A stretch of DNA of 64,000 nt from NCBI RefSeq assembly GCF_001610895.1, contig NZ_CP011273.1, positions 4,836,001 through 4,900,000 of the forward strand, read 5' to 3'. Below the pieces are notes generated by a model. It was not told where the DNA came from. It did no database searches and worked only from the letters and a program-made list of their open reading frames with translations. Of the stretch, positions 37,400-45,963 are shown one piece after another. This DNA is from Planctomyces sp. SH-PL62. Lineage in GTDB: Bacteria > Planctomycetota > Planctomycetia > Isosphaerales > Isosphaeraceae. How positions within the stretch are numbered: position 1 is the first letter of the stretch; every line of letters starts with the position of its first letter. Made by a program: the position numbers and the translations under genes.

Positions 37400-37821
37400 G
37401 AGCGGACCATCCCGATCGACGTGATGATCTCGTCGGCCGTGTAGCGTCGCCCTTTTCCGGAGCCGGGGCAGATCTCGGTGACCGCCTCCCAATCCTCGGG
37501 GGTCTCGACGTTCTCGGGCCAGAACGGCCAGGTGCGGCACTGGATGGGGCGAGCCTCATACACCGTGCAGCCGGCCTGGGCGTCCCAGAAGATGCAGTCG
37601 CCCCCGGGACGTTCGATCAGGCTGTATCGCCGCCCCACCTGGCGTACGAACTGCATCGAGAAAGCGTCGGGGGTCTCGCCGCGATGCCGGGCGAGTTCGG
37701 CGATCTCCTCGGCCGTCACCCAGACGTAGCCGGGCGCGCCGGTGCAGCAGGCCCCGCATTTCGTGCACGTGAACGATAGGCCGTCCCGATACCAGGGCTC
37801 GGCGGCTGGACGACCACTCAT
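37396..37821 (-). CDS. YkgJ-like cysteine cluster protein (first of pair)
   Basis: A 141-residue YkgJ/CxxCxxCC-family protein. FTCTKCGACCTGAPGYVWV gives the CxxCxxCC cluster; CIFWDAQAGCTVYEARPIQC and RTWPFWP follow, with a further cysteine in EICPGSGKG. These are the ligands of a probable metal site. I chose ATG 37821; a GTG at 37866 would add 15 residues and neither start has a clear ribosome-binding site. The next gene is a diverged relative that starts inside its stop codon, so they may form a heterodimer or successive steps. Confidence 0.82.
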   Translation of the reverse strand: MSGRPAAEPWYRDGLSFTCTKCGACCTGAPGYVWVTAEEIAELARHRGETPDAFSMQFVRQVGRRYSLIERPGGDCIFWDAQAGCTVYEARPIQCRTWPFWPENVETPEDWEAVTEICPGSGKGRRYTADEIITSIGMVRS

Positions 37822-38014
37822 AGTTGACCCATCGGCTGTTGATCCGTTCTCGTCGCCACGATTCACCCGAACAGTCTAACAAACCGCTCCCGCTCCCGGC
37901 AATTCGAGCGTTTCCAAGGGTTTGAAAAGGCTGGAGTTGTGATAAGCTGGACGACGCGGATGGGCGTCGCCCGGCGACCCCGACGCATTTCGGATCTGAG
38001 GGAGGACCCGCCTC

Positions 38015-39160
38015 GTGTTCACATCCACCAGCCCGATCGAACGGGTCGTCGTGACGCGAATCCAGATCCCGATGAAGTCTTGCTGGCCCGAGACGACCGA
38101 GGAAGCCGGCGTGAAAGACGCCCTCCTGGTATCGCTCGAGACGTCTTCCGGGCTCGCGCACGGCGAAGCCTCTCCGCTCCCCCGGAACGAGGGGGGCGAC
38201 GCCGTCGACCGATGCTGGACGGATCTGACCGAGAAGGTCGCACCCCGGCTCCTTGGCCTCTCGGTCGATTGCACCGAGCGGATCGGCGAGGCCGCCGCCT
38301 CGTGGGGCGCCGGCCCGATCGCGACGGCCGGGGCCGAGACCGCGCTCTGGGACCTGCTGGGGCAGGAACACCACGTCACGGTCGCCCAGCTCCTCGGGGC
38401 CGATGAGGACCAGATCGGCATGGGGGTCGAATCCGGGCTGGTCCTGGGGCTGTACCCCTCGGTGGTCGAGCTGCTCCAGGCCGTCGAAGCCCATCTGGCC
38501 GAGGGCTATCGCCGCGTGAAGTTGCGGATCGCGCCGGGTCGCGACCTGGAATTCGCCCGCGCGGTCCGTCGCCACTTCGAGGACGTCGAACTGGTGGTCG
38601 ACGCGGGCGGCGCGTACACCCCGACCGACGCCCCCCTGTTCCGCGCGCTCGACGAGCTCGACCTCCTGATGATCGAGCAGCCCTACGCGGGAGGGGCCGT
38701 CGCCGAAATGGCCGAACTCCAGTCCGTGCTCACGACCCCCATCTGCCTGGACGAGACGGCCGAATCCTTCGAGTCGACGGCCGAGGCCGTCAGACTTGGC
38801 GCGGGCCGGATCGTGAACCTCAAGATCCAGCGCCTTGGGGGGCTGGGGCCGGCCCGGGCGATCCACGACCATTGCTTCCAGCGGGGGATCGCCTGCTGGG
38901 TCGGGTCGACCGCCGAGTTCGGGCTGGGCCAGTCCTACGGCGTCCACCTCGGGACGCTCGCCAACTGCAAGTACCCGACCGACCTCCAACCGAGCGCGCG
39001 GTGGTTCGTCGACGATTACGTCGCCCCCCCCTTTGAGATGGACTCGCCGGGGCTGTTCACCGTCCCCGACCGCCCGGGAGTCGGGGTCCAGATCGATCCC
39101 CAGAAGCTCCGCCGCTACCAGATCCGCCAGCAGGAATTCACGCGCAACGTCACCGCCTGA
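38015..39160 (+). CDS. Enolase-superfamily enzyme (mandelate racemase/muconate lactonizing group)
   Basis: A 381-residue TIM-barrel enzyme. Metal ligands are Asp 196 (VVDAGGAY), Glu 221 (MIEQPYAGG) and Asp 246 (CLDETAES); the general bases are Lys 270 (VNLKIQRLGG) and the 169-171 pair, which reads KLR where the muconate/MenC group has KxK. The C-terminal PTDLQPSARWFVDDYVAPPF and the overall pattern are nearest to class II o-succinylbenzoate synthase/N-acylamino acid racemase and dipeptide epimerases. No menaquinone gene is nearby. The start is GTG 38015 with GGGAGG upstream. It is followed at 24 bases by an amidohydrolase_2 gene, suggesting a catabolic pair. Confidence 0.82.
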   Translation: MFTSTSPIERVVVTRIQIPMKSCWPETTEEAGVKDALLVSLETSSGLAHGEASPLPRNEGGDAVDRCWTDLTEKVAPRLLGLSVDCTERIGEAAASWGAGPIATAGAETALWDLLGQEHHVTVAQLLGADEDQIGMGVESGLVLGLYPSVVELLQAVEAHLAEGYRRVKLRIAPGRDLEFARAVRRHFEDVELVVDAGGAYTPTDAPLFRALDELDLLMIEQPYAGGAVAEMAELQSVLTTPICLDETAESFESTAEAVRLGAGRIVNLKIQRLGGLGPARAIHDHCFQRGIACWVGSTAEFGLGQSYGVHLGTLANCKYPTDLQPSARWFVDDYVAPPFEMDSPGLFTVPDRPGVGVQIDPQKLRRYQIRQQEFTRNVTA

Positions 39161-39184
39161 CCTGATCCCTCGGGAGCCGACCGC

Positions 39185-40123
39185 ATGAAGCCGACCCGTC
39201 GCGAATTCTTGGGATGGAGCGCCGCCGCGGCCGCAGCGGCCGCCGGGACCACCGGCCTGGCCGCCGAAGCCGGGGCGACGGAGCCCGTCGTCGACTCCCA
39301 CGTCCACATCTGGGATCTCGACAAGCTCCAGCCCCCCTGGCTCGCGGGCGCGGGCGAGTTGAACCGGAACGCGCGATGGCAGGAGTACAAGCAGGCGTCG
39401 GCGGGGATCGACGTCGTGAAGGCCGTCTACCTGGAGATCGACGCCGCCCCCTCCCAGTTCGAGCAGGAGGCGAAGCTGGCGATCGAGCTTTGTCGAGACC
39501 CCGGCAACGTCTTCGCCGGGGCCGTGATCGGCGGACGACCGGCCGACGACGGATTCGCGGCCTACATCGAACCGCTGGCGAAGGACCCCGCCGTCAAGGG
39601 GGTTCGTCAGGTCCTCCACGGCTCGACCCCGGCCGGCACCTGCCTGCAACCGAACTTCGTCCGGGGCGTCCGCAAGCTCGGCGAGCTGGGCCTGAGCTTC
39701 GACCTCTGCATGCGGCACGCCGACATCCCCGACGCGGCGACCCTCGTCAGGAACGCGCCGGACACGTCGTTCGTCCTCGACCACTGCGGCAACCCCCCGC
39801 TCTTCGACGACCTGGCCGTCTGGAAGCGCGACATCGACCGGATCGCGGCCCTGCCGAACGTCGTCGGCAAGGTCTCCGGGATCATCGCTTCCGCCAAGGG
39901 CCGGTCCTGGAAGCCCGACGACCTCGCGCCGGTGATCCACCACATGCTGGACGCCTTCGGGCCGGACCGCGTCCTGTTCGGCGGCGACTGGCCGGTCTGC
40001 ACGCTCGGGGCCCCGCTCAAGGAGTGGTTCGACGCCCTGGCGCTGATCGTCAAGGACCTGCCGGCCGACCGCCGCCGCAAGCTCTTCCACGACAACGCGA
40101 TCCGGGTCTACCGGCTGACCTGA
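39185..40123 (+). CDS. Amidohydrolase_2 family lactonase-like hydrolase, exported (Tat)
   Basis: A 312-residue protein. KPTRREFLGWSAAAAAAAAG is a Tat signal (RRxFL). The TIM-barrel domain begins with VDSHVHIWDLDKL (metal-type HxH) and has KAVYLEIDAAPSQFEQEAK, CMRHADIPDA, FVLDHCGNPPLFDD and FGPDRVLFGGDWPVC. This is the pattern of the L-fuconolactonase / L-rhamnono-lactonase group of COG3618, which hydrolyse sugar lactones or related rings. The Tat signal puts it outside the cytoplasm, unlike the sugar-acid enzymes described. It is the second gene after the enolase-superfamily enzyme, 24 bases apart. Confidence 0.82.
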   Translation: MKPTRREFLGWSAAAAAAAAGTTGLAAEAGATEPVVDSHVHIWDLDKLQPPWLAGAGELNRNARWQEYKQASAGIDVVKAVYLEIDAAPSQFEQEAKLAIELCRDPGNVFAGAVIGGRPADDGFAAYIEPLAKDPAVKGVRQVLHGSTPAGTCLQPNFVRGVRKLGELGLSFDLCMRHADIPDAATLVRNAPDTSFVLDHCGNPPLFDDLAVWKRDIDRIAALPNVVGKVSGIIASAKGRSWKPDDLAPVIHHMLDAFGPDRVLFGGDWPVCTLGAPLKEWFDALALIVKDLPADRRRKLFHDNAIRVYRLT

Positions 40124-40155
40124 CCTGAACTGACCTGAACCGGCGGACGCGCGGG

Positions 40156-41157
40156 TCAGCCGCCGATCGAGTGCATCGGTCGGTCGGGCTGGATGAAGCG
40201 GGCGGTGTTGATCTCGTGCCCCTCCCACTTGGCGGAGACCGAGGCGGCGACCGCCCGCGCGACTTCCTCGGCGGGGCCTTCCCCGCGCAGGAGTTCCTTC
40301 ACGTCGGTCTCCTCCAGCGCGAAGAGGCAGTTGCGGAGCTTGCCGTCGGCGGTGAGCCGGAGTCGGTTGCAGCTCCCGCAGAACGGCCGACTCACCGAGG
40401 CGATCAGGCCGACCCGCCCGCCGCCGTCGAGGTAGTCGTAATCCATCGCCGGGGCGCGAGGGTCGCCGTCGGCCGCCGGGGCGAGCGGACCGACCTCGCG
40501 GGCCAGCACGTCGAGGATCTCGTGCGCGAAGAAGACCTTCTCGCGCTCCCAGAGGTGGCCGGCGTCGAGCGGCATGTACTCGATGAACCGCATCTCCAGC
40601 GCGTGCTCGCGCGCGAACCGGGCCAGCGGCGCGACGTCCTGCTCGTTGAAGCCCCGGATGATCACGGCGTTCAGCTTGATCGGGGCGAACCCGGCCCGCT
40701 TCGCCGCGAACACCCCCTCGATCGCGTCGTCGAGCCCCCGCCGCCGGGCCAGCCGCTCGAACCGCGCGGGGTCGAGCGTATCCAGGCTGATGTTGATGCG
40801 CTCCAGGCCGGCGTCGCGGAGCTTCGCGGCGGCCGGGGCCAGCAGCATCCCGTTGGTGGTCAGGCCGACGTCGGCGATCCCCGGGATCGCCGCCAGCATC
40901 CGCACCAGGACGTCCAGGTCCTTGCGGAGCAACGGCTCCCCGCCGGTCAGGCGGATCTTGTCGACGCCCAGGGGCGCGACGATTTCGACGAACCGGGCGA
41001 TCTCCTCGAAGCGGAGGAGCTGATCGCGGGGCATGAATTCGACCTTCTCCGGCATGCAGTACACGCAACGGATGTTGCAGCGGTCGGTCACGCTGATGCG
41101 CAGGTTGTTGTGGACCCGTCCGAACGAGTCCACCAGTCGGCCGGGAGTGGGGGTCAT
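40156..41157 (-). CDS. moaA: GTP 3',8-cyclase MoaA
   Basis: A 333-residue radical-SAM enzyme that makes 3',8-cyclo-GTP, the first step of molybdopterin synthesis. The N-terminal cluster is CNIRCVYC (cysteines 27, 31, 34), followed by the SAM motif TGGEPLLRKD and ISLDTLDPARF. The C-terminal cluster CGSCNRLRLTADGKLRNC binds the second iron-sulfur centre and GTP. The protein ends with SIGG, the C-terminal Gly-Gly needed for activation. The ATG at 41157 is the likely start; a GTG at 41193 would add 12 residues. It is the last gene of the moaD-fusion/moaE/moaA operon; moaC is not in the window. Confidence 0.92.
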   Translation of the reverse strand: MTPTPGRLVDSFGRVHNNLRISVTDRCNIRCVYCMPEKVEFMPRDQLLRFEEIARFVEIVAPLGVDKIRLTGGEPLLRKDLDVLVRMLAAIPGIADVGLTTNGMLLAPAAAKLRDAGLERINISLDTLDPARFERLARRRGLDDAIEGVFAAKRAGFAPIKLNAVIIRGFNEQDVAPLARFAREHALEMRFIEYMPLDAGHLWEREKVFFAHEILDVLAREVGPLAPAADGDPRAPAMDYDYLDGGGRVGLIASVSRPFCGSCNRLRLTADGKLRNCLFALEETDVKELLRGEGPAEEVARAVAASVSAKWEGHEINTARFIQPDRPMHSIGG

Positions 41158-41230
41158 GGTCGGGCGCGTCTCGGAGGGGTTGCGGAGGGCCACCGGATCA
41201 TTGTACCAACCGGGCGGGCCGCCTTCGCGA

Positions 41231-41647
41231 TCAATCGAGCCCGGGATGGATCCACTCCTCGCGACCGTCGTCCCAACGCTCCCGCTTCCAGATCGGGACC
41301 GACTCCTTGAGCGTGTCGATGAGCCATCGGCAGGCGTCGAACGAATCGCCGCGATGGGGGGAGCTGACGGCGACGACGACGCTCACGTCTCCCAGGTCCA
41401 GCCGACCGATCCGATGGGCGAGGGCCACCTCGATCAGCGGCCACCGGCGGCGGGCTTCGGCCTCCAGCTTGTCCAGCTCCTTGCGCGCCATCTCGGGGTA
41501 GGCCTCGTACTCCATCGCCACCGTCCGATGGTCGCCGGTCATCTCGCGGACGGTGCCCAGGAACGTGCACACCGCCCCGGCGTTCACATGCCGCACGCGC
41601 TCCGTGAGCGCCGCGTGATCCAGGGGCGTTTCGGTGATCTCGACCAT
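41231..41647 (-). CDS. moaE: Molybdopterin synthase catalytic subunit MoaE
   Basis: A 138-residue subunit that, with thiocarboxylated MoaD, converts cyclic pyranopterin monophosphate to molybdopterin. The family motifs are GAVCTFLGTVR, LEYEAYP-like MEYEAYPEMA, HRIGRLDLGDVSVVVAVSSP, HRGDSFDACRWLID and the catalytic PIWKRE region containing the conserved lysine. The ATG is at 41647. It lies 28 bases after the MocA-MoaD fusion gene and 73 bases before moaA on the same strand, which fits an operon making molybdopterin. Confidence 0.92.
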   Translation of the reverse strand: MVEITETPLDHAALTERVRHVNAGAVCTFLGTVREMTGDHRTVAMEYEAYPEMARKELDKLEAEARRRWPLIEVALAHRIGRLDLGDVSVVVAVSSPHRGDSFDACRWLIDTLKESVPIWKRERWDDGREEWIHPGLD

Positions 41648-41675
41648 GTCGGGACGGACCTCGATCCGAAAAGGT

Positions 41676-42560
41676 TCAGCCCCCGCCGCCGCTCACGGGG
41701 GGGATCAGCGCGAGGCTCACGCCGAGACGGAGCGCGGCCGCGTCATCGGCGTATTCGTCATCCACGGCGATCCGAACCCGCTCCGCGATCGCCCCCAGCG
41801 CGGGATGCTGCTCGACCAGGGCGCGACGCAGGTCGGCGACCGTCGCCGGTTCGTCCAGCGAAACGACGACCTCGCCGCTCCCCGCAAGCTGACGGGCGAT
41901 CGCGAACAATCGCACGGTCCTCGTCGTGGTCCCCGCGGCGGGCGAGTCTTCCAGCCGTCGAAGATCCTCGGGGGTGTCCAGGTCGACGAGGATCGCGTCC
42001 GATTCGAAGGCGATCTCGTCGACCTCCGAGGCGTACTCGGCGACGAGCGCATTGACGCCTTCGTCGGGCGACAGGTCGGCGATCTCCAGGGCCAGACGCC
42101 AGGGGAGGATGATGGGATGGCCGCGCCGGCCGTCGAACGTCGGCGCGACGATCCTGTCGGGACGTTCGCGCCAGGCCGCGATCAGGCGGCCGACCAGGGA
42201 GGCGTCGAGCCTCGGGCTGTCCGCGGGCGTGAGGAGGAAGCCCGCCGGGGGGTCTTCCGACCAGCCCAGTTCGACGACGGCCAGCTCGACCGATTCCCGC
42301 ATCGTCGCCGGCCGCGACTCCGGCACGATGACGTCGGCCCCGGCGTCGACGGCGGCCTGGATGATCGCGGGGCCTTCGGGGGCGTCCTCGGGGGGCGCGA
42401 CGACGACCACCGGTTGCGCGCCGGCCGCAAGCAGGGCCTCGACGACCCTGGCGATCAACGGCCGCCCGCCGAATTCCAGGAGCAGCTTGGGGCGCCCCAT
42501 GCGCAGGCTCGCGCCGGCGGCGGGGACGATGGCGGCGATCGTCGGGTCGATTGGGCTCAT
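41676..42560 (-). CDS. MocA/MobA-like nucleotidyltransferase fused to MoaD
   Basis: A 294-residue fusion. Residues 1-205 are a nucleotidyltransferase of the MocA/MobA group: AAIVPAAGASLRMGRPKLLL, the D-containing FLLTPADSPRLD, and GRRGHPIILPW as in MocA. Residues 218-294 are a MoaD ubiquitin-like domain (TVRLFAIARQLAG, TVADLRRALVEQHPAL, VSLALIPPVSGGGG), ending in the Gly-Gly needed for thiocarboxylation. In most genomes these are two genes. The join of a cofactor-finishing transferase to a synthase sulfur carrier, next to moaE and moaA, is coherent for Moco synthesis. ATG 42560 starts MSPIDPTIAAIV; a longer frame lacks coding character. Confidence 0.88.
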   Translation of the reverse strand: MSPIDPTIAAIVPAAGASLRMGRPKLLLEFGGRPLIARVVEALLAAGAQPVVVVAPPEDAPEGPAIIQAAVDAGADVIVPESRPATMRESVELAVVELGWSEDPPAGFLLTPADSPRLDASLVGRLIAAWRERPDRIVAPTFDGRRGHPIILPWRLALEIADLSPDEGVNALVAEYASEVDEIAFESDAILVDLDTPEDLRRLEDSPAAGTTTRTVRLFAIARQLAGSGEVVVSLDEPATVADLRRALVEQHPALGAIAERVRIAVDDEYADDAAALRLGVSLALIPPVSGGGG

Positions 42561-43059
42561 CTCGTCGAATCCCGGAATTGGCGGCCGCGAGGCCGAGAGT
42601 GCGGCGGGCGTCCCCCGCTCCGTCGCTGCGCACCGACGACGATCTCGAAGCGACATGCGGCCCGGAAACCTGCCCCGGATCGTTCGCGTCCCGTCACCCT
42701 ATCGCAGTTCCGGCTCGCCGACAATCCGACCCCGCCGGGCGTCGGCCCTCGCCGCGCCCCCCCTCGCCCTCTACGCGAATCTCCTCCCCGATCGACGAAA
42801 CGGGCGCATCCTCTCCAGTAAGGCGCCCGTGCGCGCATGGCCGATCGCCAGGGAACGTGACACCGGGATGCGTGAGACGAACGCATCGAAAACGCCGAAC
42901 GAAGCCAATTCCGGGCGAGGCGATTCACATGCAAATCAATACCAACAAATAACTTGCGTCAAATGGGTTCGTTCCGCGGCCGCGAAATCGAAGCCAATCG
43001 CCGACCGCCCGGGGGACCTGAAGGCGTCCCCTCCGTCCAGGTCGATCCATCCGATCGGG
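42561..43059. other. Intergenic region upstream of the Moco operon
   Basis: This 499-base gap precedes the MocA-MoaD gene on the minus strand and follows the stop of the next minus-strand gene. An AT-rich patch at 42920-42965 could hold a minus-strand promoter (TTGACG then TATTGA or ATTGAT at 15-16 bases), which would give a ~370-base leader long enough for an RNA element. I cannot confirm a Moco riboswitch fold by eye. No gene is visible. Confidence 0.35.
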
Positions 43060-43875
43060 TCAGGGGACCTTGCGAGCCTTCTCGATGGGGCCGAAATCGT
43101 CGCCGGACTTCGGCACGGCGCCGGTCGCGGCCCCGGCGGCCTTGTGGCTCGTCGGCTTTTTGGGGTGGATGCGGAGGACAGACTTCGCCCATCGCCCCGC
43201 CTTGTCGGCGGCCTCCGAAGGGCCGAGCTGGAATCCCATCTTGCGGGCTCGCCCGGCGTCTTCCAGGCCCTTCAGCACGGCGGGGTTGGCGCGGGCCTGC
43301 TCGTAGCGTTCGACCAGGGCGTCGTAGGCCGAGTTCACGTCCTTCGCGGCTTGCTCGGCCCGGTTGCGAGCTTGCCGCGCCTCGAGGTCCGCGAGCTGCT
43401 TCTGCTTGGGGTTGGGTTTGGCCTTCGTCGCCCGCTGGATCTGGGATCGGAGCTGCCCGACGTACGCCTCATGCTGGCGGATCATGGCGTTCGCCTGATT
43501 CCGATACCAGTTCCGGCCCGCCCGTCCGCCATAGCGGGAGCCCCCGCCGGCGGATCTCAGCGACCCGATCTCGGCGCGCATCTGCCGCTCCTCGGCCTGG
43601 AGCGCGGCGACCTGCTGGTCCAGGGCCTCCCCGTCGAGGAGCTTCGCCTGCGCCTTCTCAAGCTCCCCCACGGCCTTCTTCGCATCGTGGTAATTCGCCA
43701 GCACCGCCCGCTCATCCTCGGCGAAGACGTATCGCGACCTGTCGCGCGAGAGCCCGAGATCGGTCAGGGCCGCGTCCGGGTCCCGCCCCCCCTGCTGCGC
43801 GCCGGCGGTCGTCGCGCCAAGCAGCAGTCCCAGGGCCAGAGACGCCAGCGGGACGATGGAAATCCGGGTCGGCAT
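43060..43875 (-). CDS. Secreted coiled-coil protein, function unknown
   Basis: A 271-residue exported protein. MPTRISIVPLASLALGLLLG then ATTAGAQQ is a signal peptide. The mature chain is helical and Gln/Ala/Lys/Glu-rich with coiled-coil character (ELEKAQAKLLDGEALDQQVA, LEARQARNRAEQAAKDVNSA), interrupted by a Gly/Tyr/Arg patch (GGGSRYGGRAGRNWYRN). The C-terminal 60 residues are basic. No domain is recognised. It may be a structural periplasmic protein. The ATG at 43875 has GGAG upstream. A seven-base inverted repeat lies about 70 bases before the start, near a TAGAAT that could be its -10 box. Confidence 0.7.
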   Translation of the reverse strand: MPTRISIVPLASLALGLLLGATTAGAQQGGRDPDAALTDLGLSRDRSRYVFAEDERAVLANYHDAKKAVGELEKAQAKLLDGEALDQQVAALQAEERQMRAEIGSLRSAGGGSRYGGRAGRNWYRNQANAMIRQHEAYVGQLRSQIQRATKAKPNPKQKQLADLEARQARNRAEQAAKDVNSAYDALVERYEQARANPAVLKGLEDAGRARKMGFQLGPSEAADKAGRWAKSVLRIHPKKPTSHKAAGAATGAVPKSGDDFGPIEKARKVP

Positions 43876-44090
43876 GGCGGCGGTCTCCGAGGTCTGAGCC
43901 TCGTCACATCGGCACTCCACGATTCTATCCCGGCCGACACTTCCGCGTGGAGGTTTCTCCACGACGACCCCGGAGAAGGGAGGGCGGGTGGAGTCTTGCT
44001 TTCATGCGTCGACGGCGCGATCATCGACGCCGAGTCAAGGCCTGGCCGAGGGCCCTCGGAGGACGACGGGCCGACTCCGGAGACCAATCG

Positions 44091-45038
44091 ATGCCCGTGT
44101 CGGTGACGTGTACCCTGTGCGGCAGGACTTACGTCCTCAAGGACGAGTTCGCCGGCAAGAAGATCCGCTGCCCCGATTGCGACAACGTCCAGGTTGTGCC
44201 GATCGAGGAGGTCGTCTACGCCTCGGCCGAGCCCTTCGACGAGGAAGAGGGCGAGCACGCGGCGCTCCACCCGGCCTTCCAGCGTGACCGCTTCCTGATG
44301 CGCCAGAAGATGATGGCGATCTCGTCCAAGTACGTCGTCAGCGACGAGGGGAAACGGCCGATCCTCTACATCGAACGGCCCGCCCGACTCCTCCGGCAGG
44401 TGGGCGCGGTCGTCGGTGCGGCCTTCACCTTCATCTTCGCGGCGATCCTCTTCGTGCTCCTCGCCGCGGCGCTCCATGAGGTGACCGAGCTCCCCTGGGT
44501 CGGCGGCGTGGTCGGCCTGATCGGGCTGGCGATCGCGGTGGGGCTGACGATCGTCGCGGCGGTCAAGCTGTCGCCCAAGCGACACATCCACTTCTACGCG
44601 GACGAGACCAAGGAGGAGCTCTTGCTGGCAGTGCTCCAGGACCGGAAATTCGAACTCTTCACGACCACCTTCACCGTCTGCCGCCCCGACTCCAAGGTGC
44701 TGGCCCGGATCCGCAAGAACCAGCTCTCCAACATCTTCCGCAAGAAGTGGACGGTGGCCGACGCCGAGGGCCTCCCCCTGTTCATCGCCAAGGAAGACTC
44801 GCTGATCCTCTCCCTGCTGCGCCGGTTCCTCGGCCCGCTGTTCGGCGCCCTGCGGACGAACTTCGTCTTCGTGACGCCGACGCCCGACGGCAACGAACAG
44901 ATCCGGGGCGAGTTCAACCGCAAGTTCACGCTGGTCGACAGCTACGTCCTGGACATGTCGCGCGATCGCCCGCCGCGCATCGACCGTCGGATCGGGATCG
45001 CCCTCGGCGTCTTGCTGGACACCGGAGAGCGTCGCTGA
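44091..45038 (+). CDS. Zinc-ribbon membrane protein, scramblase/LURP-like
   Basis: A 315-residue protein. The N-terminus has a zinc ribbon (VTCTLCGRTYVLKDEFAGKK followed by IRCPDCDN), typical of planctomycete 'MJ0042-like' regions. After an acidic stretch comes FLMRQKMMAISSKYVVSDEG, then two transmembrane helices (about residues 105-160), then a C-terminal beta-rich part with VADAEGLPLFIAKEDSLILS. The split domain resembles the LURP-one/phospholipid scramblase fold, but similarity is weak and this is inference. The ATG at 44091 has GGAG ten bases upstream. It lies 27 bases before the rhomboid protease gene, so they are probably co-transcribed. Confidence 0.7.
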   Translation: MPVSVTCTLCGRTYVLKDEFAGKKIRCPDCDNVQVVPIEEVVYASAEPFDEEEGEHAALHPAFQRDRFLMRQKMMAISSKYVVSDEGKRPILYIERPARLLRQVGAVVGAAFTFIFAAILFVLLAAALHEVTELPWVGGVVGLIGLAIAVGLTIVAAVKLSPKRHIHFYADETKEELLLAVLQDRKFELFTTTFTVCRPDSKVLARIRKNQLSNIFRKKWTVADAEGLPLFIAKEDSLILSLLRRFLGPLFGALRTNFVFVTPTPDGNEQIRGEFNRKFTLVDSYVLDMSRDRPPRIDRRIGIALGVLLDTGERR

Positions 45039-45065
45039 AGCCGACCTCGGGAGGACCGTCGATCG

Positions 45066-45926
45066 ATGAAACCCGACGAGGAGCTGGAAGCCTTCCCCCC
45101 GCCGCATGAGGTCCCGTCGTGGACCGTGCCCGCCGAGCCCCCTCACGCCCCGGTCGAGGACTTCGCCCTACCCTACGAGCGCGAGGAAGAGGATGAGGTC
45201 CTGACGATCCGCGACGACATGATCCATCGCGAACGGATCGACCTGGAAGCCGGGATGAGCCCGTTCCCGCCGGCGACCATCCTGATCATCCTGGCCTGCC
45301 TCGTCTTCTTCGCTCGACAATTGATGATCGGCGGCCTCGACGGGCTCCAGGAAGTCATCGACTCCGGGGCGATGCAGCGTGACGCGGCGCTGGGGGGCGA
45401 GTTCTGGCGGCTGATCTCCGGCGGCTTCCTGCACGCCAGCCCGGACCACCTGATCGGCAACATGATCATGCTGTTCATCCTGGGGATGGCCTGCGAGCAT
45501 GCCTTCGGCTGGGCGTCGTTCCTGTTCCTGTACACGGCCTGCGGCGTGACCGGCGGCCTGCTCACCATGACGGGGCCGGTCCCGACCGTCGGGGCCTCCG
45601 GCGCCATCTTCGGCCTGGGCGGGGCCGTCATCGGCCTGGCCTTCGCGCACCGGAAGGAGATCGAGCTGCGCGACCGTCGCGTCGGCCTGGTGCTGGCGAT
45701 CTGGTCGGCCTACACGCTCGCGCTGGGGCTGCTGAACCCGGTCGTCTCGAACTCCTGCCACCTGGGCGGGCTGCTGGGGGGCCTTCTCCTGGGAGCGACC
45801 CTCCCCCCGGCGATCCTCGCCGACCGCCGCGAACACGCCCGATCGGCGTCGACCCGGATCCAGTTGGCCGCCGCCCTCGCGGCCCTCGCCGCGACCTCGG
45901 TCTATTTCCTGCCGAGACTCTTCTGA
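45066..45926 (+). CDS. Rhomboid family intramembrane serine protease
   Basis: A 286-residue protease with a ~65-residue acidic cytoplasmic N-terminus and six to seven transmembrane helices. The catalytic dyad is Ser 178 in TVGASGAIFGLGG and His 232 in SNSCHLGGLLGG; the HAS/HLIGN motif (FLHASPDHLIGNMIMLFILG) is the conserved oxyanion-side region on helix two. It should cleave single-pass membrane proteins within or near the bilayer. The substrate is unknown. It follows the zinc-ribbon membrane protein by 27 bases and precedes the GH18 gene by 37 bases, all on the same strand. Confidence 0.9.
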   Translation: MKPDEELEAFPPPHEVPSWTVPAEPPHAPVEDFALPYEREEEDEVLTIRDDMIHRERIDLEAGMSPFPPATILIILACLVFFARQLMIGGLDGLQEVIDSGAMQRDAALGGEFWRLISGGFLHASPDHLIGNMIMLFILGMACEHAFGWASFLFLYTACGVTGGLLTMTGPVPTVGASGAIFGLGGAVIGLAFAHRKEIELRDRRVGLVLAIWSAYTLALGLLNPVVSNSCHLGGLLGGLLLGATLPPAILADRREHARSASTRIQLAAALAALAATSVYFLPRLF

Positions 45927-45963
45927 GGCCCGCCGAACCCTTCGCCACGGAGCCCGCCGACCG

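Noticed and set aside
40119-40140. CTGACCTGAAC short direct repeats after the amidohydrolase
   Set aside because: Too short and imperfect to be an attachment site; probably stop-codon-region slippage.
42561-43059. Moco riboswitch upstream of the mocA-moaD gene
   Set aside because: The leader could be long enough, but I could not trace the conserved fold by eye; a covariance-model search would decide.
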